Shown here one piece after another: positions 24,214 to 31,707 of a stretch of 44,167 bases of DNA. Each line of letters starts with the position of its first letter. The stretch's first letter is position 1. The position numbers were made by a program, and so were the translations under genes. The DNA lies in the NCBI GenBank assembly GCA_031263565.1, contig JAISFR010000040.1, forward strand, positions 1 to 44,167. The letters are read 5' to 3'. The notes beneath the pieces were generated by a model. The model ran no database searches, had not been told where the DNA came from, and was given only the letters and a program-made list of their open reading frames with translations. Origin of the DNA: Candidatus Adiutrix sp. Lineage in GTDB: Bacteria; Desulfobacterota; Desulfarculia; Adiutricales; Adiutricaceae.

Positions 24214-24243
24214 ATAAAAAGCGGAAGAGCCGGTCTTCCGCTT
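24214..24243 (-). terminator. Intrinsic terminator of the small gene at 24312
   Basis: A perfect 10-bp stem AAGCGGAAGA/TCTTCCGCTT around GCCGG. Read on the minus strand it is followed by TTTTTATTTG, so it ends transcripts coming from 24515 and isolates metK. Confidence 0.85.
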
Positions 24244-24311
24244 GGTTCGGTGGGGGCCTGATTCCATTTCGAAGCGGCCTCGGAATGAAAAGGACCCCGG
24301 TCGGTAATGAG

Positions 24312-24515
24312 TCAAAGCACACTGTCCACCTTGCCGCCGATGCCGGTCAACATGACCACCGCGGTCAGCGCGGTCTGCTGCTGCTTGAGGGCCACAGCCA
24401 TCTTGGAGTCGACCTTGGCCTGTTTCAGGGCCTGGTCGGTGATGGCCTTCTGGCTTTCAAAAATGGCCTTGACCAGGTTTCCAGGAATACTGTTGGCCAC
24501 GTTTAAGACGCTCAT
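24312..24515 (-). CDS. Small hypothetical protein, helical
   Basis: A 67-residue protein, MSVLNVANSIPGNLVKAI..., with a helix-rich body containing repeated Lys/Gln segments (SQKAITDQALKQAKVDS, MAVALKQQQTALTAVV) and a hydrophobic stretch near the C-terminus. It faintly recalls short putative motility proteins of the YjfB type, which share an alternating Ala/Lys/Gln helical pattern, but I cannot confirm this. The ribosome binding site (AGGAGGG, eight bases from the ATG) and a clean terminator mark it as a real, separately transcribed gene. It lies between metK and the HU-like gene. Confidence 0.6.
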   Translation of the reverse strand: MSVLNVANSIPGNLVKAIFESQKAITDQALKQAKVDSKMAVALKQQQTALTAVVMLTGIGGKVDSVL

Positions 24516-24677
24516 ATTGCTTCCCTCCTTGGCCTGCTCCGGCCGCCGGTTAAGTCCGGCGCCCGGCTGCGTCTCGCCTTTCCGCCCGGCCGGTGAGCCC
24601 GGCGGGCGGAATTCCTGCCTTACTTATCGGACGGAAGGGGGCCGGGCCTGAAGACAATTTGACTTTGACTTCGGCCT

Positions 24678-24959
24678 TTATTCCTCAAAATCGACCATGG
24701 CCTTCAATTCCCGGCTGACCTTGAAGAAGGGCAGCTTTTTGGGCGGAACATTGATGGGTTCGCCGCTTTTGGGATTCCGGCCGACATAGCCGGCGTATTC
24801 CTTCACCTTGAAGGAGCCCAGGCCCCGCAGTTCGGACCGCCCCTCGCGAACGAGGCCGTTGGCGATGGAGTCGAAAAATATATCGACCACCTGTTCGGCC
24901 TGTTTTGACGGCAATAAGGCCTCTTCAGCCAGTTTTTCAACCAGTTGTGATTTGTTCAT
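24678..24959 (-). CDS. HU/IHF-family DNA-binding protein
   Basis: 93 residues, a histone-like dimer that bends DNA. The fold is clear: MNKSQLVEKLAEE helices, LRGLGSFKVKEYAGYVGRNP (beta-arm start), KSGEPINVPPKKLPFFKVS with the conserved Pro at the arm tip, and the final helix ELKAMVDFEE. The pattern GRNPKSGEPI is shared by HU and IHF-beta; I cannot decide between them. It has an excellent promoter (TTGAAG-17-TATAAT at 24986-25014) directly upstream, fitting an abundant protein. Confidence 0.92.
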   Translation of the reverse strand: MNKSQLVEKLAEEALLPSKQAEQVVDIFFDSIANGLVREGRSELRGLGSFKVKEYAGYVGRNPKSGEPINVPPKKLPFFKVSRELKAMVDFEE

Positions 24960-24985
24960 GGCGCCCCCAACTTGAATTTTTTCGT

Positions 24986-25014
24986 ATTATATTATACTTG
25001 GCCGGGGACTTCAA
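24986..25014 (-). promoter_or_regulatory. Promoter of the HU/IHF gene
   Basis: Minus strand TTGAAG (25014-25009), a 17-base spacer and TATAAT (24991-24986). A second overlapping TATAAT lies five bases upstream. Confidence 0.75.
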
Positions 25015-25023
25015 GACGGATTT

Positions 25024-25785
25024 TCAGCTCTGGGCGCTGCCCGTCAGGTTGACCTTTTTCACCCCGCCTGAAAAAAGGCTCAGGCAGGTGCGGCTTTCGC
25101 CGATGACCCCGGAGAGCCGGGCCGGGTCGCTGACCAGAAGGCCGGACAGGGCCGACAGGCCCAGGCCGAAAAGCCGGGGCGTCAGGGGCGTGCTGGGGCC
25201 CAGCAGGGCGATTTCGGCCCCGGCCCCCAGTTCCAGAAGGCGGGGCAGGGTCTTGTTGATGAGGGCGGTGGCCGTGATGAAAATCAGATCGCATTGCGGC
25301 AGAATGAATTCCGCGGCCGTGTCCGGGAGGTCCCCCGGCCCGGGATTTCTCTCCAGCACGGTCAGGCCGGCGCTTTGGGGCCTGAGACGCTCCAGATAGG
25401 GGAAACGGCCGATCACCGCCACCCGGCGGCCCTGGCTGCCGGCCAGGAAAAGGTCAAAGGCGTCGCCTTCCCGGCTCAGGGCCTGGTCACTGAAAATTAC
25501 CGAGTCCGGGCGGTTACAGGCGGCGTTGACGGCCGCCAGGCCCAGGGCGGCCAGGGAAAAATCCCAGGATTTGATCAGTTCGGCCGCCCGGCCCAGGGCC
25601 GAGCCGATAAAGCCCTCCGGGGGCGGCCCTTCCCGGCCGCCGAGGTTCTGGGCCAGGCCGAAGCCGCCGTCGCTGGATTCCAGGAGCAGCCAATATCGGC
25701 CCCGCCACAGGTTTTTCACCGTGGCCCCGCCGGGCACGGCCTTAAGAAGCTCGTCGTAGATCCGCCATTTATCGGCCCCGGTCAT
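25024..25785 (-). CDS. DUF4213/DUF364 protein, putative metal-chelation Rossmann fold
   Basis: 253 residues. The N-terminal part (WRIYDELLKAVPGGATVKNL) with an early GREGPPPEGFIGSALGRAAEL fits DUF4213, and the C-terminal two thirds fit DUF364: ALGLAAVNAACN, then VAVIGRFPYLERLRPQ, LTVLERNPGPGDLPD, CDLIFITATALINKTLPRLL and LLGPSTPLTPRLFGLGL. This domain is annotated as putative heavy-metal chelation because a member is fused to nitrogenase-cofactor-like proteins; no activity is proven. It is the last of three genes in an operon, 12 bases after the HDAC-fold gene. It may bind a metal or small molecule linked to the hydantoinase/deacylase pair. Confidence 0.85.
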   Translation of the reverse strand: MTGADKWRIYDELLKAVPGGATVKNLWRGRYWLLLESSDGGFGLAQNLGGREGPPPEGFIGSALGRAAELIKSWDFSLAALGLAAVNAACNRPDSVIFSDQALSREGDAFDLFLAGSQGRRVAVIGRFPYLERLRPQSAGLTVLERNPGPGDLPDTAAEFILPQCDLIFITATALINKTLPRLLELGAGAEIALLGPSTPLTPRLFGLGLSALSGLLVSDPARLSGVIGESRTCLSLFSGGVKKVNLTGSAQS

Positions 25786-25797
25786 TTTAAGCCCTTT

Positions 25798-27063
25798 CTA
25801 AGCTCTTTTCATCTCTTCGGCCAAAGCCAGGCAGCGGGGGCAGGCCCGCCGGGGCGGCAGGGGGTGGACCGAAGGCCGGCTGACCTCCGAGCGGGTGTGG
25901 ATGACCAGCAGGCCCGGGCAGTCCGGGCAGTCGTAAAGTTCCTCCCGCTGCCGTTCGTGGATGGCCCCGCCGTAGCCGTCGCCGCCTTCCAGGGCGTGGG
26001 TGTCGTAGAAAATGGAACGCTCCCGGACCCACCAGCGGCCGTCGCGGCGATAATCCGCCGGCCGGCCCGGCGCCCGCCGGCGGCGATGGATCTCCTGGCC
26101 CAGCCTTTTGATGTAGTCCAGGCTCTGGGGGCTGGTGGCCAGCCTGGCCGGCTCCGGCCCGGGTTCCTCCACCTTTTGCCAGTCGAGGCCGGCCATGGCC
26201 AGGGCGATGGCCAGGTTGAGGTAGGGCAGAGCCCCCCGGATGGAATAGCCGCCTTCCAGAACGGCGATCTGGGGATCGATGATCTCCGACAGGGCCGCGT
26301 AGCCGTGGGCGGTGATTTTCATGTTGGTGATGGGGTCGCTGAAGTGGTTGTCCTGGCCGGCCGAATTGACCACCAGATCGGGCCTCCATTCGTCCAGGAT
26401 GGGGCGGACGATTTCCCTGGCGGCCAGCAGAAAGCCGGCGTCCCCGGTTTCCGGGGGCAGGGGAATGTTGACGGTCGAGCCCAGGGCCGAGGGGCCGCCC
26501 ATTTCCTCGATGAAGCCGCTGCCCGGGTAGAGGGTGCGGCCGTCCTGGTGCAGGCTGATGAACAGGGTGTCCGGGTCGTGCCAGTAGATGTCCTGGGTGC
26601 CGTCGCCGTGGTGGCAGTCGGTGTCCACTATGGCCACCCGCCCGAGGCCGTATTCGTGGCGCAGCCGTTCGATCATGATGGCCTCGTTGTTGATGTTGCA
26701 AAAACCCCGGCCGCCGTGGACCACCCGCATGGCGTGGTGCCCCGGCGGGCGGACCAGAGCGAAGCTTTTCAGGCAGTCGCCCTCCATCACCAGGCGGCCG
26801 GCGGCGATGGCCCCGCCGGCGCTGATCAGGTGCGGCAGGGCCGCCAGGCGCTCCACCCCCGGCGGGCGGACGTGAACCCGGTGGACATCGTCGTCGCCGG
26901 CCACTTCGGGCCGGTATTCGGCCAGGCCCGGCAGGTCGAAGAGGCCTTCCTCGCGCAACTGGTCCTGGGTGTAGAGCAGCCGTTCCTCCCGTTCGGGGTG
27001 GTCCGGGCTTATGGCCCAGTCATAGGCCGGGAAAAAAACGAGCCCCAGTTTCCGCGCCGTCAT
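25798..27063 (-). CDS. Histone-deacetylase-fold amidohydrolase with C-terminal zinc ribbon
   Basis: 421 residues. The HDAC/AcuC/acetylpolyamine amidohydrolase core has HPEREERL, RPPGHHAM, FCNINNEAI, the zinc motif VDTDCHHGDGTQD, SLHQDGRTLYPGSG, a second zinc Asp in NSAGQDNHFSDP, and LEGGYSI. In bacteria such enzymes remove acyl groups from polyamines or proteins. After the catalytic domain (about residue 330) comes an extra part with CPDC and, 30 residues later, CPRC, which can form a zinc ribbon; this is not part of the standard fold. Its ATG overlaps the stop of the hydantoinase gene (ATGA, 27060-27063), so both are translated together. Confidence 0.9.
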   Translation of the reverse strand: MTARKLGLVFFPAYDWAISPDHPEREERLLYTQDQLREEGLFDLPGLAEYRPEVAGDDDVHRVHVRPPGVERLAALPHLISAGGAIAAGRLVMEGDCLKSFALVRPPGHHAMRVVHGGRGFCNINNEAIMIERLRHEYGLGRVAIVDTDCHHGDGTQDIYWHDPDTLFISLHQDGRTLYPGSGFIEEMGGPSALGSTVNIPLPPETGDAGFLLAAREIVRPILDEWRPDLVVNSAGQDNHFSDPITNMKITAHGYAALSEIIDPQIAVLEGGYSIRGALPYLNLAIALAMAGLDWQKVEEPGPEPARLATSPQSLDYIKRLGQEIHRRRRAPGRPADYRRDGRWWVRERSIFYDTHALEGGDGYGGAIHERQREELYDCPDCPGLLVIHTRSEVSRPSVHPLPPRRACPRCLALAEEMKRA

Positions 27064-28721
27064 GGGCGGCCTCCCAAAAGCCCGGGCGCGGCCTGGGCCC
27101 GGACCCGGATGATCTTGTCCGACCGGCCGTAGCCGGACAACTGATGAAAACTTTCCGCCTCGGTGATGTGCAGCGGGCCGGCCTCGGGCGTCTTTTCGCG
27201 GATCTCGCCCAGGGCCTCCAAAAGGTCGCGCTCGGCCTGCCTGAGGCTGTAGGCGCGGTCAATGGCCCGGCTCAGGCCGAGGGTGGGGATGCTCAGGGTC
27301 CCCAGGGCGGTGTCGGCGTAAAGTTCGGCCGACAGGGTCGGCCGGGCCAGGGCCGCGCCGATGGCGTTGGCCACCCCGGCCTCCTCGGGCGCCACCGTCG
27401 GCAGCCCCAGGGCCTCTGCCAGCGGTTTGGCCAGGGCCTGGGCCGGGCCGCCCAGGATGGCCGCTTTCTCCGGCTTCAGCGGCCGGGCCAGGCGGATGGC
27501 GTCCACCGTGTAGACCGGCCTTTGGTTGACCCGGCGCAGCAGGAAGTCGGCGGCCATTTTCAGGCTGGCCAGGGCCGTGGCCAAAGCCTTGCGGGCCGTT
27601 TCCTCCGGCGCGGCGGAAGCCAGCCGCTCCAGGGCCCGGCGGGAAATGTCCACCTCGCCCAATTCAGTCAGGCCCAGGACGTTCAGGGCATCGCTCAGGG
27701 TGGGCGGGCGGCGGCCCAGGTCCCCCGGGGCCAGAGCCAGGGCCGGCCCCCGGCGTTCAGGGCCGACGGTGACCGCGCCGTTGGCCGCCGCCAGGGAGGA
27801 ATCGCCGCCCAAAGGGAGGGAGTGGGTCAGGAAAGCCCGCACAAAAGTGGGCCGCCCGGCAATTTCCAGGCCGTCGGCGTACATCAGGGGCCGCCCGTCG
27901 GCCAGGAGGGCCAGGTCGCTGGAAGTGCCGCCCACATCCAGCATCAGGGCGTCGCCGGGCAGCCCGGTCAGGGACCACAGGCCCAGCAGGCCGGCGGCCG
28001 GGCCGGCGGCCAGAATGCGGGCCGGGCTGGCCGCCGCTTCATCCAGGCTCAGCGGCCCGCCGTCCGAAGCCAGCAACTGGACCGGGCAAGTCAGGCCGGC
28101 CCGGCGTGCGGCCGCTTCCAGGTCCCGGGTGAAAGCCTGGTAGAGCCTGGTCACCGCGCTGTTGAAGACGGCCGTATTGAGGCGGCGGGGAAAGCCCAGC
28201 CGCCCGCTGAGACGGCTGGCCCTGGTCAGGGGGCTCCCGGGGGCCGCCTGTTCCACCGCCCGGGCCAGGGTCTCCTCGAAGCCCGGATTTTTGGGCCCGA
28301 ATTTGCTGATGACCGCGAAAGCCGCCGCACCCTGTTCTTTCAGGGCGGCGGCCGCTTTTTCAGCTTCCCCGCCCTTCAGGGGCGAGATGACTTCCCCGCG
28401 GTGATCCTGGCCGCCGGCCAGGGTCAGGGCCAGGGGCTGGCCCGACAAGTCCGGCGGCAGGCCCGGGCCGCCCACGGCCAGCACCCCCACCGGGTCGGCC
28501 CGGCCGGTCAGCACCGCGTTGAGCCCCAAAGTGCTGGAGACCACCAGCCGCCGCGCCCGCCGGGGATCGGCCGCCGCCAAAAGGGGCTCCAAGGCGGCCA
28601 GGAAACTGCCCAGCACGTCGCCGGGGCGGGTGGGCACCTTGACGCTGCCCGCCAGGCTGAAGTCATCGGCCAAAAGGGCCCCGTCGGTATGGGTGCCGCC
28701 CACGTCAATGCCCAGGTACAT
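27060..28721 (-). CDS. Hydantoinase/oxoprolinase (HyuA-type) family protein
   Basis: 553 residues. The ASKHA-type N-terminus MYLGIDVGGTHTDGAL, the middle ALMLDVGGTSSDLALL and the NAIGAALARP segment are hallmarks of HyuA/oxoprolinase subunits, which use ATP to open hydantoin or 5-oxoproline rings; the segment between carries RLNTAVFNSAVTRL. The ATG at 28721 follows GGGAGG by ten bases and starts at the conserved MYLGIDVGGT; eight upstream codons are not needed. A HyuB partner is absent, as in the single-subunit hydantoinase group. It is the first gene of the three-gene operon, divergent from the cobalamin riboswitch. The substrate is unknown. Confidence 0.88.
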   Translation of the reverse strand: MYLGIDVGGTHTDGALLADDFSLAGSVKVPTRPGDVLGSFLAALEPLLAAADPRRARRLVVSSTLGLNAVLTGRADPVGVLAVGGPGLPPDLSGQPLALTLAGGQDHRGEVISPLKGGEAEKAAAALKEQGAAAFAVISKFGPKNPGFEETLARAVEQAAPGSPLTRASRLSGRLGFPRRLNTAVFNSAVTRLYQAFTRDLEAAARRAGLTCPVQLLASDGGPLSLDEAAASPARILAAGPAAGLLGLWSLTGLPGDALMLDVGGTSSDLALLADGRPLMYADGLEIAGRPTFVRAFLTHSLPLGGDSSLAAANGAVTVGPERRGPALALAPGDLGRRPPTLSDALNVLGLTELGEVDISRRALERLASAAPEETARKALATALASLKMAADFLLRRVNQRPVYTVDAIRLARPLKPEKAAILGGPAQALAKPLAEALGLPTVAPEEAGVANAIGAALARPTLSAELYADTALGTLSIPTLGLSRAIDRAYSLRQAERDLLEALGEIREKTPEAGPLHITEAESFHQLSGYGRSDKIIRVRAQAAPGLLGGRP

Positions 28722-28823
28722 AAAGCCCGCGCCTCCCGGATTCAAGCCTGATAGCGTTATGAAGCCCTGTTATTCTATTCCCGGCCGGCCCGGCCGGCAA
28801 GCCTTTATTTTCATTTTTTGACC

Positions 28824-28852
28824 TTGCCGGCCGGCTGGATCGGTGCTATAAT
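28824..28852 (+). promoter_or_regulatory. Promoter of the riboswitch-permease transcript
   Basis: TTGCCG (28824-28829), a 17-base spacer and TATAAT (28847-28852), giving a start near 28859 at the edge of the riboswitch. Confidence 0.7.
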
Positions 28853-28860
28853 CCAAACGT

Positions 28861-29128
28861 TCATTCTCTCGGAACACGGTGAAATTCCGTGGCGGACCCG
28901 CCGCTGTAAACGGGGACAGCCGCTGACGGCCCCCTTGGGGGCCAGCCACTGGGTTCCGGCGTCTGACCGCGAAAATTGACGATTTTTTACAATCGTCATT
29001 TGGCGCTCAGGGGCCGGCCCGGGAAGGCCGGACGGCTGGCGGACTTTGGGGGCTTAAAAGCTCCGGAGCCCGGACCCGTAAGCCAGAAGACCGGATGGAC
29101 AGCCCGGCTGACGACCCGCAGGTCGGGC
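28861..29128 (+). promoter_or_regulatory. Cobalamin riboswitch
   Basis: The conserved cobalamin aptamer segments occur in order: GGTGAAATTCC (28879-28889), GCGGACCCGCCGCTGTAA (28892-28909), GCCACTGG (28945-28952), GGGAAGGCCGG (29021-29031) and the B12 box AGCCAGAAGACCGG (29081-29094). A variable arm holds an AT-rich 8-bp hairpin TGACGATT/AATCGTCA (28977-28984 with 28991-28998). An intrinsic terminator follows, so the switch probably works at transcription termination when cobalamin is bound. The regulated gene is the permease at 29262. Confidence 0.92.
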
Positions 29129-29158
29129 CGGGATCAGGCTGGTGGTTGAAGGTAAAGA

Positions 29159-29194
29159 CCCCCTGGAAAGCCGTGCGCGGCGTCCGGGGGTTTT
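29159..29194 (+). terminator. Riboswitch expression-platform terminator
   Basis: CCCCC (29159-29163) and GG (29165-29166) pair with CC and GGGGG (29184-29190), and an inner GCCG/CGGC extends the hairpin. TTTTCGTTTT follows. It lies 65 bases after the B12 box and before the permease ribosome binding site. Confidence 0.8.
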
Positions 29195-29261
29195 CGTTTT
29201 CAGGGCTCGGTCCCCGGCGGAAACCCTCTTTATTCATTTGAAGATACTAAGGAGGGACGAC

Positions 29262-30551
29262 ATGTTTGGAGTCAAGGAGCATCAGAGCCGCCCGCTGGTG
29301 GAAATCAGCGCCGGGCTGACCACTTTCTGCGCCATGGTCTACGTTCTGGCGGCTAACCCGGCCATTTTGGGCCAGGCCGGGGCCTCCCGGCCGGCCCTGT
29401 TCACGGCCACCGCCCTGGCGGCCATCATTGGTTCGCTTTCGATGGCTTTTCTGGCCAACCTGCCTTTCGCCGTGGCCCCGGGCATGGGCATCAACGCCAT
29501 CTTCGCCCTGGTGGTCATCAAAACCATGGGCTACAGCTGGCCCCAGGCCGCGGCGGCGGTCATCACCGCCGGCACGATATTTTTCTTTTTATCGCTGTCC
29601 CCGCTCAGGGATAAAATTTTAAGGGACGTCCCCAAGTCCCTGCAATACGCCGTCTGCGGCGGGGTGGGCCTCCTGATCGCCGGCATCGGCCTGATCAACA
29701 GCCAGGCCATTGTCTTCATCGGGGGCCTGCCGGCTTTGGGTGACCCGCATCTGCCGGGGGTCAAGCTGGTTTTCATCGGGCTTTTGCTGACGGCCGTGAT
29801 GCTGGCCCTTAAATTCCGCTACGCCGTTCTGGCCGGCATCATCCTCTCCACCCTCATCGGCCTGCCCCTGGGAGTCACCCAGGTCCCGGCCGGCGGTCTT
29901 TTCAGCCTGCCGCCCAGCCCGGCCGAGCTATTTCTGGCGGCGGACTTTTCCCTGGTCAGCGTACCGGATTTCTGGGCGGTGGTGCTGGTTTTCCTTTTTA
30001 TGGCCATCTTCGACGGCCTGGCCGGTTTCCTGGGCCTCTTCAGCATCATGGGCGAGAAAGACGAGGCCCGCTATCGCCATAAAATGGGCCGGGCCTTCGT
30101 CGCCGACTCCCTGGCCATGATAGCCAGCGGGCTCCTGGGCATCTCCCCCAACACGGCCTATGGCGAGAGCGGCGCCGGGGTGGCCGTGGGCGGACGCACC
30201 GGCCTGACCGCCCTGACCTGCGCGGCCTGCTTCACCCTGGCCCTTTTCTGTGCGCCCGTTTTTCTGGCCATACCTTTCGCCGCCGTGGCCCCGGCCCTGG
30301 CGGTGGTGGGCTGGTACATGCTCATGCCTTTGGCCCGCATAGACTTCAAAGACGCCACCGAATCGTTTCCCGCCATAGTGGCCCTGCTTTTGATCGGCCT
30401 GAGCTGGAAGATATCCGACAGCCTGGCCGTGGCCTGGCTGGTCTACCTGCTGATGAAGGCCGTGGCCGGCCGCTTCCGGGAACTGAACGTCACGGTCTGT
30501 CTTCTGGGGCTGATCTTCGCCGCCAAGCTGGGCTATGACGTCCTGACCTGA
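29262..30551 (+). CDS. NCS2/AzgA-family nucleobase permease under cobalamin control
   Basis: 429 residues, about 12 to 14 membrane segments. The AzgA-type sequence is clear: AGLTTFCAMVYVLAANPAIL, NLPFAVAPGMGINAIFALVV, FDGLAGFLGLFSIMGEKDE and SPNTAYGESGAGVAVGGRTGLTA, where the ES.AGV..GGRTGLTA segment holds the purine-binding Glu. Known AzgA proteins import adenine, guanine or hypoxanthine by proton symport. Two normally conserved regions differ (FDGLAG for the usual FDTLG, and SPNTAY for SSVTTY), so the substrate may differ too. The ATG at 29262 has AAGGAGGG eight bases upstream; earlier codons belong to the leader. The gene is directly downstream of a cobalamin riboswitch, which suggests a role in cobalamin supply such as import of a lower-ligand base. 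Confidence 0.9.
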   Translation: MFGVKEHQSRPLVEISAGLTTFCAMVYVLAANPAILGQAGASRPALFTATALAAIIGSLSMAFLANLPFAVAPGMGINAIFALVVIKTMGYSWPQAAAAVITAGTIFFFLSLSPLRDKILRDVPKSLQYAVCGGVGLLIAGIGLINSQAIVFIGGLPALGDPHLPGVKLVFIGLLLTAVMLALKFRYAVLAGIILSTLIGLPLGVTQVPAGGLFSLPPSPAELFLAADFSLVSVPDFWAVVLVFLFMAIFDGLAGFLGLFSIMGEKDEARYRHKMGRAFVADSLAMIASGLLGISPNTAYGESGAGVAVGGRTGLTALTCAACFTLALFCAPVFLAIPFAAVAPALAVVGWYMLMPLARIDFKDATESFPAIVALLLIGLSWKISDSLAVAWLVYLLMKAVAGRFRELNVTVCLLGLIFAAKLGYDVLT

Positions 30552-31387
30552 GCGGGCGGCCCGAATCGAAACGCGCCTTCGGGGAGCTTTTCCACCCGGC
30601 CCACCGCCGGGAAGGGCAGGTGGGCCCCGGCTATCAGCCAGCCCTCCCGGGCCGATTTTTCCAGAAAGGCCCGGCGGACGGCCCGGGACCGGTCCGGGTC
30701 CATATCGAAGTCGGCGTTGAGTTCCGGGCAGGGAAACTGGAGGGCGGCGGCATGCATCAGGTCGCCCCAGAAAAGAACGCGGGCCGGGCCGCTTTCCAGC
30801 AGAAAGCCGCTGTGCCCCGGGGTATGCCCGCGCAGATCGACCGAGGTGAGGCCCGGGGCTACCTCGGCCCCCGGTTCGAAAGTTTCCCACGAGGGGCCGT
30901 AGAGTTCGGCCGCTTGCCGGGCCAGGTCGAAGTTGGCTTTTCGCCCGGGATATTTTTCAAGCGACAGGTCGCTCAGCCAGAATTCAGCCTCAGGCCGGCT
31001 GACCAGAACCCGGGCTTTGGGGAAAGCCTTTTCCCGGCCCTTGATCAGCCCGCCCAGGTGATCGCCGTGCAGATGGGTCAGCAGCAGCCAGGTCACCTGT
31101 TCCGGCGACAGCCCGGCCCCGGCCAGCCCGGCCGGGAGCCGGCTCTGCCTCTCGCCGGGCTCCGGCTGGCCCAGCCCGGCGTCGATCAGCATGACTTCCG
31201 GCCCCCGCCGGACGGCAAAGGCCATGACGGCTGAGGGGGTTCGGCCCGTGGGCACGTATTTTTCGATGAGCGCCCGGTTTTCGTGGCTGAAGACGTCCAT
31301 CCCCCGTTCGCCCCGGGAATCGGCCAGGGCCAGGACCGTGCTTTCTCCCGCCTGATAGGATTCCAGCGCCGCCCCCGGCCGGCTCAA
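30533..31387 (-). CDS. Metallo-beta-lactamase-fold hydrolase
   Basis: 284 residues. The dinuclear metal motif THLHGDHLGG (about residue 105), a later RGHTPGHSGFLL and FWGDLMH Asp mark an MBL-fold hydrolase of the glyoxalase II/lactonase-like group. The start is a TTG at 31387 that overlaps the stop of the VOC gene by four bases (CTTGAGC), with GGAG eight bases before it, so it is the last gene of the dhaL operon and translationally coupled. The 3' end overlaps the end of the convergent permease gene by 19 bases. It might hydrolyse a thioester or lactone made by the pathway, which is an inference. Confidence 0.85.
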   Translation of the reverse strand: MSRPGAALESYQAGESTVLALADSRGERGMDVFSHENRALIEKYVPTGRTPSAVMAFAVRRGPEVMLIDAGLGQPEPGERQSRLPAGLAGAGLSPEQVTWLLLTHLHGDHLGGLIKGREKAFPKARVLVSRPEAEFWLSDLSLEKYPGRKANFDLARQAAELYGPSWETFEPGAEVAPGLTSVDLRGHTPGHSGFLLESGPARVLFWGDLMHAAALQFPCPELNADFDMDPDRSRAVRRAFLEKSAREGWLIAGAHLPFPAVGRVEKLPEGAFRFGPPAQVRTS

Positions 31388-31707
31388 GGTTTTTTCTCCA
31401 TCAGTTCGATGATGGCGTCGTCTTTGATGATGAAGGCCATGCGGTAGCCGTCGGGGGTTTCCGCCGGGCCGAAAATGACCTGGTCGGCCTCGGCCAGATA
31501 GGGCCCGGCGTCATCCACCTCATAGGCCACATGGGGGTTTTTGTGCATGATTTCCGGGAAGGGGCCGCCTTCCTCGAATTTGAGGTACTCGATTTTGAAG
31601 TCATGGTCGTCGGGCTTGCCCATCCACAGCCGGAGTCCCTCGTTGTAGACCATGCCCGGCTTTTTGTTGGTGATCGGGATGCCGATGTGCAGATACTTGG
31701 CAGTCAT
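31384..31707 (-). CDS. VOC (glyoxalase-like) superfamily protein
   Basis: 107 residues starting MTAKYLHIGIPITNKKPGM, with YLKFEEGGPFPEIMHKNPHVA, YEVDDAGPYLAEADQVIFGP and AFIIKDDAIIELMEKK. The betaalphabetabetabeta repeat and terminal I-x-E-L-M-E are those of a single-domain VOC protein; possible metal ligands are His7, His56 or His60 and Glu103. VOC proteins often isomerise or epimerise small carbonyl compounds. It is embedded between lsrF (4-base ATGA overlap) and the MBL gene (4-base overlap), so it belongs to the same pathway and could be the isomerase step. The long upstream frame is not used; the ATG at 31707 has AGAGG nine bases before it. Confidence 0.75.
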   Translation of the reverse strand: MTAKYLHIGIPITNKKPGMVYNEGLRLWMGKPDDHDFKIEYLKFEEGGPFPEIMHKNPHVAYEVDDAGPYLAEADQVIFGPAETPDGYRMAFIIKDDAIIELMEKKP

